DNA from: Schistocerca nitens
Lineage: Eukaryota > Arthropoda > Insecta > Orthoptera > Acrididae
Assembly: GCF_023898315.1 (NCBI RefSeq)
Contig: NC_064614.1
Coordinates: forward strand, 499,240,109-499,304,108
Length of the DNA: 64,000 nt
Direction of reading: 5' to 3'
Positions 23,329 through 35,490 of this stretch are shown in pieces (the first letter of the stretch is position 1; the number at the start of each line of letters is the position of its first letter). Made by a program: the position numbers and the translations under genes. The notes below the pieces were generated by a model that was not told where the DNA came from, made no database searches, and worked only from the letters and a program-made list of their open reading frames with translations.

Positions 23329-23393
23329 GCGGTTGTCGAAGACTTCACCCATTTGCATTCCCCTAAGTTGTTTCAACATTTTAACTCAAATCA

Positions 23394-24600
23394 GTACATC
23401 TACATCACTACTCTGCAATTCACATTTAAGTGCTTGGCAGAGGGTTCGTCGAACCACAATCATACTATCTCTCTACCATTCCACTCCCGAACAGCGCTCG
23501 GGAAAAACGAACACCTAAACCTTTCTGTTCGAGCTTTGATTTCTCTTATTTTATTTCGATGATCATTCCTACCTATGTAGGTTAGGCTCAACAAAATATT
23601 TTCTCATTCGGAAGAGAAAGTTGGTGACTGAAATTTCGTAAATAGATCTCGCCGTGACGAAAAACGTCTTTGCTGTAATGACTTCCATCCCAATTCGCGT
23701 ATCATATCTGCCACACTCTCTCCCCTACTACGTGATAATACAAAACGAGCTGCCCTTTTTTGCACCCTTTCGATGTCCTCCGTCAATCCCACCTGGTAAG
23801 GATCCCACGCCGCGCAGCAATATTCCAACAGAGGACGAACGAGTGTAGTGTAAGCTGTCTCTTTAGTGGACTTGTTGCATCTTCTAAGTGTCCTGCCAAT
23901 GAAACGCAACCTTTGGCTCACCTTCCCCACAATATTATCTATGTGGTCTTTCCAACTGAAGTTGTTCGTAATTTTAACACCCAGGTACTTAGTTGAATTG
24001 ACAGTCTTGAGAATTGTACTATTTATCGAGTAATCGAATTCCAACGGATTTCTTTTGGAACTCATGTGGATCACCTCACACTTTTCGTTATTTAGCGTCA
24101 ACTGCCACCTGCCACACCACACAGCAATCTTTTCTAAATCGCTTTGCAACTGATACTGGTCTTCGGATGACCTTACTAGACGGTAGATTACAACATCGTC
24201 TGCGAACAACCTAAGAGAACTGCTCAGATTGTCATCCAGGTCATTTATATAGATCAGGAACAGCAGAGGTCCCAGGACGCTTCCCTGGGGAACACCTGAT
24301 ATCACTTCAGTTTTACTCGATGATTTGCCGTCTATTACTACGAACTGCGACCTTCCTGACAGGAAATCACGAATCCAGTCGCACAACTGAGACGATACCC
24401 CATAGGCCGGCAGCTTGATTAGAAGTCGCTTGTGAGGAACGGTGTCAAAAGCTTTCCGGAAATCTAGAAATACGGAATCAACTTGAGATCCCCTGTCGAT
24501 AGCGGCCATTACTTCGTGCGAATAAAGAGCTAGCTGCGTTGCACAAGAACGATGTTTTCTGAAACCATGCTGATTACGTATCAATACATGTCTTTCTGCG
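23394..24600 (-). mobile_element. CR1-like LINE (family 1), 5' truncated
   Basis: The 3' end is at 23394 with ACATCTACATCA in antisense, the (GATGTA)n-type end typical of this family. It covers the RT and the C-terminal region only. Shares sequence with 36530-39885 and 47829-51564. The 5' end breaks off near 24590-24600. Confidence 0.85.
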
Positions 24601-24647
24601 CCTCCCATATTGTCTCGCATACTGCTTCCGCGTTCCCTCTGCCACAC
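23604..24647 (-). pseudogene. LINE reverse transcriptase, truncated
   Basis: An open frame of 347 codons. RT motifs: FLDFRKAFDTVPH (residues 60-72), SGVPQGSVLGPLLFLIYIND (117-136) and the catalytic FADD (148-151). Then comes the thumb and C-terminal RRCNKSTKETAYTTLVRP. The endonuclease domain and ORF1 are absent. The first 20-odd residues come from sequence outside the LINE, so the apparent Met is not a real start. The frame ends before the family's true C-terminus, which continues in another frame to 23394. It is the best-preserved RT in the window. Confidence 0.85.
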
Positions 24648-24715
24648 TCATTCGTTATCAGCTAATTAAGCTCCCGCCCCTCCCCAAATTCTCAGAACTA
24701 CTTCTTCATCATCAG

Positions 24716-24765
24716 CTTTTTCTTTTTTTTCTTTTTCTTCTTCTTCTTCTTCTTCTTCTTTTGCC
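24716..24765. repeat. CTT/TTC microsatellite
   Basis: Pyrimidine run with about eight consecutive CTT units. Confidence 0.95.
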
Positions 24766-26704
24766 TTTTCCATTGTCTCTACGGGGGCAGTATATTAAGG
24801 TTCTGGAAATGTTGGAGTTGTTGGCCGAAAACTCTCAGATTCGCGGAACATCTCAGGATATCCTATACAATCCTCAAGCACGAACAGGGAAACCTCGTCG
24901 TTGGATCACACTTAATGTAACCGAGATCACTGACGCACCTCTGCGAACATTAAGACATACGGAGGTTTATAAGATGACGCTCCACTCGGAGGTGGCGGCT
25001 TTGAGGCCTGGTGTTGAAATACTTGTCGTCGTCAGTATTTGGGCAGTAATGGGAGGAGAGGTGGTGGCAGAACTATTGGAAAATTTCGTGATAAATGTAA
25101 TTCGCCAATCAAAATTTGTGCACCATCTCTAATAACCTCAGAGTCATCTTCCTTAACTGTAGAATTTGAGTAGACAGAATCCTTCTAAGCCTTAACTAAC
25201 TTTTTGATGACTATCGATTGGTGACACACTGCCCAAAACAATAAACTTTATGACTACATGTATTTTATTTTATTGATTTCAACTAAACACACCCGGTTAC
25301 ACTACATTAAAAGGTGTGTAAACGGACGAAACTGACATGTGACTAGTGTATTTTTTTGCAACGTGTGCCAACACGAACTTTTATCGACATCAGAGCCATT
25401 ACTGTATGAGGGCGGGAAGTTTTCACATTGTTCGCGTGGTCGCCAGTAATCTGTCCCCTACACACACTTCAACTGCTCACAGTAACTGAAGAATCCGATC
25501 CCGAGCGGGAAATAATTGTTATAAAAATCCTTGCGGAGGCTGTCAGTGAAATTCCATTGGCTAATAAAGCATGCTTGTTTGCTGTAGAAACGTTCTGTAA
25601 ATTAACGCTCACGTCAATGTACATTTTTTCGGCGGATCGGTTGCCGCAGCTATAGCCCTAGCTTCCACTTATTTTCTCTTTTCACAGTACATTTCGTGCT
25701 AGTTTATGAGTGAGAAAAGAAGTTCTGGATTATTATAACAGGCCAGGAAACTTTAACTGAATGCTGCACTACACTTCAAAGTAACACACTCATAACACCA
25801 TTTTTCGACATAAATACCAAGACCCTGCAGACTATGGCCGGAACCTTATGTCAATCGTCCATTTTCTCGACAAATAATTTTGCTCTACGGTCACCGAGCC
25901 ATTCCAGAACCCGTGTGTGAACGTCCTCATTGATGGAAAGTCTGCGAGTGCTGCGAATCATTTCTTCGATTGCTGAACGTTGACGTCTGTGGTCGGTGTC
26001 GATGGCTTTCCTTTCCGATCACCGTCACTCATTCCTGTGCACCCTTGGTTAAATTGCTGACATCATTTCTCTACGGCTGGATGGCACTTTGCATTTAGTC
26101 CACGTACTGCCAAAATTTCACAATGAATCTGTGTGCAATTTGGATGTTTTGCCAACAAGAATCGTATTTCCCGTTACTTCAGCTTGGGAGTACGTTTTCA
26201 GTTGCTGCTCCATTCCATTTTCACACTGCGATGCATCTGTTTCTGCAGGAAACCTGTAACATGTACTCTCATCTGACAACGCGCCATTCTTGTTGCGCAA
26301 TGATCTTAGCGTGGGAATTCCCTTCATACATACTGTTCGTCACCTTAGTCAATCGCTGTTCCATGAGGACCGTGTGTGCCGTAAGTCGGTTACCAGATAA
26401 AATCACAACGCTTGGTTCTCCTGCGCTGCACATGTATCTTAGTATATCGTTAGAGTTATCTGAAAATGTAATTATGTAGAAAAATAAAATCCATTTTCAG
26501 AATTACCGCAATCACTGTCGCCTCCGGATGCTAAAATGTCGTACTTTAAAAAATGTGTATTGTAGGACTTTGGGAAATATTATCTTGTTCGACCAACCAG
26601 CGACAAACGAATACTTTCATATTATTGCGAAACTTATTTTACCGACGAACTCCGATTTAGATTTTTATGAATATTCTACGTGATGAAGTTACTGTAGGTA
26701 TGTA
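24766..26704. other. Unassigned; one unrecognised ORF and possible decayed mariner
   Basis: A plus-strand frame 24761-25132 (123 aa, starts MPFPLSLRGQYIKVL) is open but unrecognised and has no clear splice sites. 25770-26060 read on the minus strand gives SINEDVHTRVLEWLGDRR, which faintly resembles a mariner transposase C-terminus. The evidence is weak. Confidence 0.25.
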
Positions 26705-27790
26705 CGACCTTTTTTTATGTTCCATACGCTCGCGAAATGGTAACCATAGCGAAAATCAAAACTATTTCATTTGCAACACTTAGCTATACCCTCCAACTAC
26801 TTCTCTACATAGTTACCACTCCGACTCAGACAGTTGTTGTAGGGTGGCACCAAATTTCCAATACCGTTGTCATAAAAGGCAGCCGCCTGTGCTTTCTACC
26901 AACTCTCTACGTTGGTCAGCAGATCGTTTTCTGTTCCAAAATACTGTTCTCGGAACCAGAGGTTCACGTGATCAAAGAAATGAAAATCAGAGGGAGCCAA
27001 GTCTGGGCTGTGTGGTGGACGATCACTAATCAACGCAAACGCTGCAGGAGCGTCTTTGTTGCAGCTCCGGTGTGCGACCGAATATTTTCATGAAAAAAGG
27101 CAGAACCTGATGGCAACACTCCTCTTTCCTTGCCCTGAATTCGCAATCGTAGACAATTTTCTCGAATCGCCCGATCCACTTTCTGAACGAGATCGTGAGG
27201 TGAGACTCACTTCCTTCACTGGCCGCCTACATCATGAACGTCTGTACGTTCTGCACCATTCCTGCAAAACGGCTCAAATGGCTCTGAGCATTATGGGACT
27301 TAACTGCTGAGGTCATCAGTCCCCTAGAACTTAGGACTACTTAAACCTAACTACAACCTAAGGACATCACACACATCGATGCCCGAGGCAGGATTCGAAC
27401 CTGCGACCATAGCGATCGCGCGGTACCAGACTGTAGCGCCTAGAACCGCTCGGCCACTCCGGCCGGCCATTCCTGCACCACTGTCGCACTTTTCTTGTCA
27501 CGCATGACAGTTATGTAGACTGCATGAAATCAGGCGGAACCACTCATTCTGAAGGAATCGAATGATTGTACGCACTTAAAACTTGGCGGGAGACTGTTGT
27601 TCTATGCATGTTTACACGCTCGTTGCTCGCTCGGAACTGAGAAGTCGTACATCATGCGGTCGACGGGCAAACGAGTGACACTGTGCAACACATCCACGCA
27701 GAGCTTCGTCGGATTTTCACTGTAGTACCGTCATTCTTGAAGCGACTTTACGTCACACACCTGTATCGAAGCCACATCATGCCGTTAAGG
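26705..27790 (-). mobile_element. Mariner-like DNA transposon, decayed, split by SINE-A
   Basis: Minus strand. 26840-27040 encodes SPDLAPSDFHFFDHVNLWF once a short break is ignored, which is the third catalytic Asp block of mariner transposases. NVESWQKAQAAAFYDNGI follows. 3' terminal sequence near 26705-26790 is T-rich with GTTCCATACGCTCGCGAAATGG. Upstream transposase sequence runs beyond the SINE to about 27790 but is heavily broken. A different mariner family from those at 4.8 and 14.1 kb. Confidence 0.65.
27267..27466 (-). mobile_element. SINE-A
   Basis: Antisense copy in the mariner remnant, with a perfect 11-bp target duplication CCATTCCTGCA (27256-27266 and 27467-27477). Confidence 0.94.
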
Positions 27791-28288
27791 AGACCAGGTT
27801 TTCAGAGTACGTAAAAAGAGCAGTCTTATTTTCCCGGCTTAACAATATAGTTACGACTGATTGCTTGTATTATTGTACTATAGTTTTATCCCAAAGCAAC
27901 TATGTATCCTGTTGCACAAAAAGGATCGTGCTAAATGAGTGTCACGAACGTTAACGGGAAGCCATAAACACTATTTACTAGTTACGTAGCAGAGGTTACT
28001 GCAGCCACGGGTAATTATGAACACCATTAGATCGCCTCGTTATTGGTTCCCACCATTCGCACTCACTAATAACTTTCGTCATGCGGCACTTAGCTTAATG
28101 AGGGTTCCAAAAGGACTTACTTACCTGGCACATCGATACCTATTTTTTTTCCTTTCAGCTACCGTTCTTTGACTCGCTAAAGCTGAAATGGGTAAACCCA
28201 TTATAGGAATTAGTTTATTACAGACAACAGGTAGGTGGTGCAGATAGCGGAGCTTTGCGAAGTGACGTCCTGTAGCGAGAACACGCAC

Positions 28289-28290
<2 letters not shown>
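27791..28290. other. No recognised feature
   Basis: Nothing assignable. Confidence 0.35.

Positions 28291-28342
<52 letters not shown>
28291..28342. repeat. (CA)n microsatellite, about 26 units
   Basis: Uninterrupted CA run. The antisense open frames of Cys-Val repeats across it are artefacts. Confidence 0.98.
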
Positions 28343-28344
<2 letters not shown>

Positions 28345-29440
28345 GACATAAGTGCGCGCGCGCTTCGGCAAGCACAAAACACGCTGTATTTCAGCTGGTA
28401 AGCGTCGTAACCTGCTTCATACGGAGTGACTGCCGGTCTCAAGTGTCGAGACGCCCTTCATACGGAGCATCCTCAAGTAAAGTGTGGCCGCTTACGAAAT
28501 CAGTCGCCCACTTCATAACTGTTGAGAATGAAGGAGCGCGTCCTTAAGAACCTTCTCCAGGTATTGATGAATTTCCGTAGACGACAAACAGTCAAAAACA
28601 AAATAATTGATGATTGCACGGTTTCCAAAAAATCTACTTCAACGAAACACGCACACAATGATTGGAAACAGTAAAATATGGCAGTATGTCTAGGAATGGA
28701 GCAAGGTGAATTAGAACTAACACACAAAATTTCTTGCAGGGCAAGTACATGCTAGACTAAGATTAACTGAAAGAACACAAGGAAATGTAATTTACCCATG
28801 AGAGTGTTAGTCTAGAAAACCATTGATAAATCGATGCTTCAGTATTATTCACCAATCTGAGTCCCTTAAGAGGAAGAGTTAATAGGGTAGATACAAATCT
28901 AAAGAAGAGCTGCTTGTTTTGAGATCGTGACGAACGCGAGAGAACGTTGCATAGACGCTTATCTAACTCCACTAATAGACGCCATAAGAAAGGGATTATG
29001 CGTCACGGAAAAGGTTGAAGTGATTCCTTTCGTGCCACTCATTTAATTTCCAAGGCAACAGTATTTTTAAAAGTATGCATCGGAAGAATCCACTTCAGCA
29101 GTAGTGGAACAGAAATGCTTTACTTTCCACATCTAATCAGGAATTAGTTTTCTTAAAATTTCTTGTAAATTATTTAGGTATTTCTTTTCGACCAAAAGAT
29201 TGAAATTACAGGCCAGAAGTCAATGTTGGTTGTCGGTATGTATAGAGATATGTGACCCTCTAAGTAAATTAATATTCACACGTAGCAAAATGTTTTGAAA
29301 AAAGATTATCGGACTCCGTAATAAAATTGCGGGCTCGACTTTCAGTAATGAACTAGCTAACGACAGAGCATTGATCGCGCTTGAAATGTCAGCCCAGGAA
29401 GGCTTGCCACGGAGGGCAACAAAACGGAGTGTAGAACAAC
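28343..29440. other. No recognised feature
   Basis: AT-rich; short frames only. Confidence 0.35.
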
Positions 29441-30053
29441 GTTGACGTACCACTGTGTTATAAGGGTGCCATGGATGACAACCAAAGTGGTCCTGCTATG
29501 AAACGAAATGGCACACCAGGCCACCACTTCTGAATGTGGGGCCGTAAGGCGGGTGATGCAGGTTGGTATCCCACCGTGTCCGGACGGCAGTGGGGTACCA
29601 ATCTGTCACCCGCCATACGGCTAGAAAAACAGAAGTGACGCGCAGGTGTGCCATCTCTTTTCGTAGCAGAACCCCTCTGGTTGTCATCCGCAACGCACTT
29701 AACATAGTTGTATGCCGACGATACTACACGCCCTTCATGGGAAACCTTTCTGGGCTTACATTTCAGCAAGACAATACCCGCCTGCTCACAGTGAGGGTTT
29801 CCACTGCTTGTCTTCCTGCTTGCCAAATCCTACCTTGGCCAGCGTGATCACTGGATCCCTCCCCAACTGAGAACGTTTGGGCATTGGGGGCAAGGTTATC
29901 CAACCAGCTCGGGATGCTGACGACCCAACGCGCCAATAGGATAGTTTGGAGCCTCAGGAGGACATCCAACAACCATGTAAATCAATGACAAGGCGAATAA
30001 CTGTTTGCATAAGGGCCATAAGTGGCCCAACGCGTTAGTGATATGCTCAATTA

Positions 30054-31457
30054 CACTACTGGCCATGAAAATTGCTACACCACGAAGATGACGTGCTGCA
30101 GACGCGAAATTTAACCGACAGGAAAAAGATGCTCGTGATATGCAAAAGAACAGCTTTTCAGAGCATTCACACAAGGTTGGCGCCGGTGGCGACACATACA
30201 ACGTGCTGACATGAGGAAAGTTTCCAACCGATTTCTCATACACAAACAGCAGTTGACCGACGTTACCTCGTGAAACGTTGTTGTGATGCCTCGTGTAAGG
30301 AAGAGAAATGCGTACCATCACGTTTCTGACTTTGATAAAGGTCGGATTGTAGCCTATCGCGATTGCGGTTTATCGTATCGCGACATTGCTGCTCGCGTTC
30401 GTCGAGATCCAATGACTGTTAGCAGAATATGGAATCGGTGGGTTCAGGAGGGTAATACGGAACGCCGTGCTGGATCCCAACGGCCTCGTATCACTAGCAG
30501 TCAAGATGACGGGCATCTTATCCGCATGGCTGTAACGGATCGTGCAGCCACGTCTCGATCCCTGAGTCAACAGATGGGGACGTTTGCAAGACAACAACCG
30601 TCTGCACAAACAGTTCGACGACGTTTGCAGCAGCATGGACTATCAGCTCGGAGTCCGTGGCTGTGGTTACCCTTGACGCTGCATCACAGACAGGAGCGCC
30701 TGCGATGGTGTACTCAACGACGAACCTGGGTGCACGAATGGCAAAACGTCATATTTTCGGATGAATCCAGGTTCTGTTTACAGCATCATGATGGTCGCAT
30801 CCGTGTTTGGCGACATCCATGTCAACGCACATTGGAAGCGTGTATTCGTCATCGCCATACTGGCGTATCACCCGGCGTGATGGTATGGGGTGTCATTGGT
30901 TACACGTCTCGGTCACCTCTTGTTCACATTGACGGCACTTTGAACAGTGGAAGTTATATTTCAGATGTGTTACGACCTGTGTCTCTACCCTTCATTGGAT
31001 CCCTGTGAAACCCTAGATTTCAGCAGGATAATGCACGACCGCATGTTGCAGGTCCTGTACGGACCTTTCTGGATACAGAAAATGTTTGCTGCCCTGGCCA
31101 GCACATTCTCCACATCTCTCACCAATTGAAAACGTCTGGTCAATGGTGGCCGAGCAAGTGGCTCGTCACAATACGCCAGTCACTACTCTTGATGAACTGT
31201 GGTATCGTGTTGAAGCTGCATTGGCAGCTGTACCTGTACACGCCATCCAAGCTCTGTTTGACTCAATGTCCAGGCGTATCAAGGCCGTTATTACGGCCAG
31301 AGGTGGTTGTTCTGGGTACTGTTTTCTCAGGACCTATGCACCCAAATTGCGTGAAAATGTAAACACATGTCAGTTCTAATATAATATATTTGTCCAATGA
31401 ATACCCGTTTATAATCTGCATTTCTTCTTGGTGAAGCAATTTTAATGGCCAGTAGTG
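30054..31457 (+). mobile_element. Tc1-like DNA transposon, full length (1.40 kb)
   Basis: Terminal inverted repeats CACTACTGGCCATGAAAATT (left) and its near-complement AATTTTAATGGCCAGTAGTG (right), flanked by TA (30052-30053 and 31458-31459). Inserted into the older Tc1-like element. A later arrival than its host, but already broken in its transposase. Confidence 0.93.
30286..31379 (+). pseudogene. Tc1 transposase, broken
   Basis: Starts MPRVRKRNAYHHVSDFDKGR, with an HTH near residues 15-60 and a second DNA-binding HTH around SLSQQMGTFARQQPSAQTV. VIFSDESRFCL gives the first Asp. The frame stops at 31006-31008, just before FQQDNARPH (second Asp). After a frameshift the last part reads HLSPIENVW (catalytic Glu) and ends near 31379. 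All three catalytic residues are present but divided by one stop and at least one frameshift. Family length is about 340 aa. Confidence 0.88.
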
Positions 31458-31721
31458 TATGAAGCACTTTCTCTTGAATATCCAGTTTTTTTTTGAAATT
31501 GTAATTGCTTATTTCTTTTTGTTTTTTGTTTTTTATATGTACATCGCATATACCGATTTACGTCTCTATCGGGTAATCCCTTTGCAGTGTGTCGTTTCTT
31601 TGTCTTAGAGCGAATTCTCATTACTCAATTAGCGTAAAGGGAATGCACATAATGGATGTACGAATACAGGTCATAGACGCATGGTTGACGACAAATGAAA
31701 GTTTGGATTTCGCCGTGGGTT

Positions 31722-31880
31722 GTGCGGGGTAGTCAAATGGTAAGGCGACCGCTCGCTATAAGCGGTAAATCCGTATTCGAGTCCCGGGCCATCACAAATT
31801 TTCACTGCCGTCATTCCAATCTACAGCTGACGGTAGTCTTTATTCGCATCTGCCAATTCATTTGGTGTGAAAAGCTTGAC
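31722..31880 (+). mobile_element. SINE-E (tRNA-like head)
   Basis: tRNA-like TAGTCAAATGGTAAGGCG (A box) and TATTCGAGTCCCGGGCC (B box), with a stem CCGCT/AGCGG between. A body reading TTTTCACTGCCGTCATTCC follows. Single copy here; ends and target duplication not defined. Confidence 0.6.
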
Positions 31881-32523
31881 TGGTTTGCGAAGTAATACAG
31901 ACTTGAATTAAATACAACTTTATTATTCATAAAAATCATATACCGCCAAGAAATTATTCATGTTTCATTCAGCGTCCAGAAAGAGAAGAAGGAATACTTA
32001 AGAACAATCTAACAGTGTTTGTTCTCTCTTTTTTACACAAATAATCATTACTCGAAAATGCGGTTGACGTAACATCGCATACGTAACATCGCATACGCTA
32101 CTAGCTTACTGTTGGAATTCCGAGAGCGTACATCCTAGAAGAGTCAGACAACATATTATTTTCTCCCATATAAATACTGTGAAGGTAGAACTGTCGAAAC
32201 TAGCACTAATAAAGATGCTTACTGACGGTCGTTTTTCCTGCTCATCATTCGTGAATGGAACAGGAAAGAGGAAAATTACTGAAATAAAAATTAATTTTTA
32301 ATATAACTCGTTTTTAAATTGGACTGAGAAGTATAAAATAATTTAATCTAGTCTTACATCGATTCCAAATCCCGATCAGATACTCCTGAAAATGTATGAT
32401 TGCTAATTTTCGTAGCTCTGACAGTACTTGTAAGATTTATAACGAAAAACAGCTTGTTAAACGAAGCTTCGCTAATGTATGCCTATGTTACATATAATGA
32501 ATACACAGCCCCCTAACCCTCTC
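31881..32523. other. No recognised feature
   Basis: AT-rich. A tiny direct repeat ACGTAACATCGCAT occurs twice near 32070-32095. Confidence 0.4.
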
Positions 32524-32534
32524 TTTGTGTATCT

Positions 32535-32729
32535 GTGCCGGCCGTGGTGGCCGAGCGGTCCTACGCGCTTCAGTCCGGAACCGCGCGACTGCTTCGGTCG
32601 CAGGTTCGAATCCTGCCTCGGGCATGGGTGTGTGTGATGTCCTTAGGTTCGTTAGGTTTAAGTAATTCTAAGTTCCAGGGGACTGATGACCTCAGATGTT
32701 AAGTCCCGTAGTGCTCAGAGCCATTTGAT
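32535..32729 (+). mobile_element. SINE-A
   Basis: Full-length copy with an 11-bp target duplication TTTGTGTATCT (32524-32534 and 32730-32740). Confidence 0.94.
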
Positions 32730-33027
32730 TTTGTGTATCTCACCTTTTCCCCGTCCCTGTGCGCAGCCGTACCTCTCTGGCCTCACACCATTTGGAATGC
32801 GTTACCACACTACTCGTACAACAAGCCAGTCCTGTAGACTGATTCACTAACTCATCATCGCCCAGCCCAAACCACTAAGGATAGAAACCTGAACTTTGGA
32901 GAGAGTGTGAATCGTATACTGTAGGCGTCGTTTAAAAAAGGGATTGAAAGGGATTGCCCGAAATTCCACTCTTAAGGGAGTGAAATATGGGAATCGAGAC
33001 GTCGGGCGTTAACCATCTTTTTCAACC

Positions 33028-33030
<3 letters not shown>

Positions 33031-33070
<40 letters not shown>
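33031..33070. repeat. (CA)n microsatellite, about 20 units
   Basis: Uninterrupted CA run. Confidence 0.98.
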
Positions 33071-33072
<2 letters not shown>

Positions 33073-34170
33073 GACCATACTGACAAGAAATCGAGTTAAT
33101 ATTACATTCCCATCTAGTTCCGAACTATATTTTAATTTTCAGGTCCCTAGTTCATCGTAAATTTAGCTTAAAATCAACTGCAAAATTTGTACCGAGCAGA
33201 CAGATGGAAAAGAAAGCGATAATAAAAATTTGTTAACGTGATAGTGGTAGTAGACGAGGTACTTTCTGACAGCAACTGTAATTTGGCTTGCGGAACTTAG
33301 CTGTAGATGTAGATAACGGCTTGTGTTTTTATTTCTCGAAAAGACTCGTACACTCGGAACTGAGCCGGTGTCTGACTACAGGTAGTTGTCACGTAATGCA
33401 CACGTCGGGGGAAGCGTTTGTCGGTGTGCTGGAACACTGCGCACTGCAGCGTGGGATGTCGTGCGCCTGGGAAGTGTCCCGCAGGAAAGCGGCCATTAAT
33501 TTCGCAAAGCGGGCTTAATGGGCGGCGCGACTTAATTCGCCGTCGTTTTGTCGACTAGGCGTATCGTGGCGCGTCTGCAGCGGCGCTCAGAAAAACGGCG
33601 CGGTGACAGCAGCGGCAGCAGGAGCGCAGACGGGCTGGCCGGCGCGCCGGTCTCGTTAGTCTAGGGCCGGGTAATAACTGCGGCCAGACAAAGGCCAGAC
33701 GGAGACCGAGGCGCAGGTCACCGGCAAAAAGTTGAGTCTCCACTCGGCGCACCGCGGCACACCGGCTGCGAGGCGTTCTCACCGGCGTCTGGCCGGTCGC
33801 CGCCGCCGCACCACTTTCCTCCGTTACGCTCCCAGCCGTCCTCGGGGCCTGCTTTCGTCCTCCGTTCCAGCGTGTCTCGCGAAGGACCCTGCGACGTCAG
33901 CACAGTTTTCATCTTACGAGGGGTCTTACGCACTGGCGCTCTTCGATTTCCTTCGCAGTAACAGAATCTCAAGGCTACGCCTGGACATCGGTTTCGTAAA
34001 ATCATACACACACTTTAAAATAAGAAATTAAAAAATCGAAAAAAAACCGCATTTGAAGCTTTCGAAGCACTGTTGATTACAAAATACAGGGTACTTATAA
34101 TTAAACTTTGGCTACTTCAGAGGACCCTCATGAAAGCGAATGATCGTAGGACAATGATTTTTTGTACAAA
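33071..34170. other. Unassigned, with a CpG-rich island
   Basis: 33400-33930 is strongly GC- and CpG-rich (for example GCCGGCGCGCCGG near 33640), in contrast to AT-rich flanks. No repeat family or convincing coding frame recognised. It could be a promoter or first-exon island of an unseen host gene, or old repeat DNA. Confidence 0.45.
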
Positions 34171-34174
34171 CATG

Positions 34175-34700
34175 TACATCTACATACAATTCGACATCTA
34201 CATCATATTACGCAAGCCACCTAACGATGTGTGGCGGAGTGTACTTGTGGTACATCTACATCTACATTTATACTCCGCAAGCCACCCAACGGTGTGTGGT
34301 GGAGGGCACTTCACGTGCCACTGTCATTACCTCCCTTTCCTGTTCCAGTCGCATATGGTTCGCGGGAAAAACGACTGCCGGAAAGCCTCCGTGCGCGCTC
34401 CAATCTCTCTGATTTTACATTCGTGATCTCCTCGGGAGGTATAAGTAGGGGGAAGCAATATATTCGATACCTCATCCAGAAACGCACCCTCTCGAAACCT
34501 GGACAGCAAGCTACACCGCGATGAAGAGCGCCTCTCTTGCAGAGTCTGCCACTTGAGTTTGTTAAACATCTCCGTAACGCTATCACGCTTACCAAATAAC
34601 CCTGTGACGAAACGCGCCGCTCTTCTTTGGATCTTCTCTATCTCTTCTATCTTCTCTATCTTTAGTAAGAGGCAGCAGCCACATAAAGGAAATGAATACA
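34175..34700 (-). mobile_element. CR1-like LINE (family 2), two 3' ends in tandem
   Basis: Two copies of the 3' end follow each other: 34175-34250 (ACATCTACATCATATTACGC, then AAGCCACCTAACGATGTG) and 34251-34700 (ACATCTACATCTACATTTAT, then AAGCCACCCAACGGTGTG). The second continues into the RT C-terminus (minus frame within 34327-34700): IQRRAARFVTGLFGKRDSVT. 5' truncated near 34700. Confidence 0.85.
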
Positions 34701-34904
34701 AATTTGAGAACTGTGGTCTCAGTTTAGTCAATGGAAATGAACACACATATGAGAATAAAAAAGTGAGATTTTGAAAAATAAAGAAACTGCAGGACAAGTG
34801 CTTAGTCCACAACCTTTTCTTGGGTACACGACTGGTTTTGGAACACTTGAAGTTCCGTCATCTGGTGTTGAAGTGAGATGGTACCACTAACTGATCCCCT
34901 CCAA

Positions 34905-35045
34905 ACCTACACCAGTCGCGAATGGTGCGTGGGAAGAATGAATTTGGTGAGCCTCTGTATTGGTCTAATTTCTCGAGTTTTTTCGTCGTGGTCATCACTC
35001 GAGATGTAAGTCGCAGGAAGTAATATTTTTTCCGACTCATTGTGG
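34905..35045 (-). mobile_element. CR1-like LINE (family 2), short fragment
   Basis: The minus frame reads NSFFPRTIRDWCRF, the end of the family 2 RT ORF. It is preceded by decayed sequence. No other part is present. Confidence 0.6.
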
Positions 35046-35304
35046 CTGATATAACGTAGACTTTGGCAGGAAATTCGTCTCTGATCCCAGTGGAGGGTTT
35101 CTCTAACCCAAAAAAATCCCCATGTGCACGCCACACGTACACCGCTATTCCAGTAGCCACTTCCTGCAGGTAGTGCACATCTGACCTATTAAGGGGAACC
35201 GTAAAGTTGTGCACCCGATAGCGAAGTTCGACGAATTCGCATCCGATACCGTCGCAGAGTCGTCTGATCCTCTGGGTTAGACTTTCCAGTCTGTTTCTAA
35301 CCAC

Positions 35305-35490
35305 GCCGGCCGCGGTGGCTGAGCGGTTCTAGGGCGCATCAGTCTGGAACCACACGGCTGCTACGGTCGCAGGTTCGAATCCTGCCTCGGGCATGGATGT
35401 GTGTGATGTCGTTAGGTTAGTTAGGTTTAAGTAGTTCTAAGTCTAGGGGACTGATGGCAAGTCCCATACTGCTTAGAGCCAGTTGAACGA
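35305..35490 (+). mobile_element. SINE-A, with poly-T 3' end
   Basis: Full head and body with a small deletion near 35458 (GACTGATGGCAAGTCCC). Ends GCCAGTTGAACGA followed by a 15-T run, not the usual GAACCATTTGA. No clear target duplication. Confidence 0.85.

Larger units (their letters stand above)
29441..31614. mobile_element. Tc1-like element in head-to-head form, with a second Tc1 inside
   Basis: Left arm (29441-29582, minus) and right arm (29583-29730, plus) are inverted copies of the same transposase segment, meeting with almost no spacer near GGTATCCCACCGTGTCCGGA. The right arm continues with TPLVVIRNAL, LTFQQDN (second catalytic Asp) and LPWPA to 30051. It resumes after the inserted Tc1 at 31460-31614 with the family's 3' tail, ending TTTGTCTTAGAGCGA. 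Same family as 40021-41162 and 53530-54150. Not functional. Confidence 0.75.

Noticed and set aside
24761-25132. 123-aa plus-strand frame
   Set aside because: It has no recognised domain, no splice-like borders and starts in a microsatellite. Noted only in the gap entry.
28121-28442. Open frames of repeated Cys-Val across 28291-28342
   Set aside because: They are translations of a CA microsatellite.
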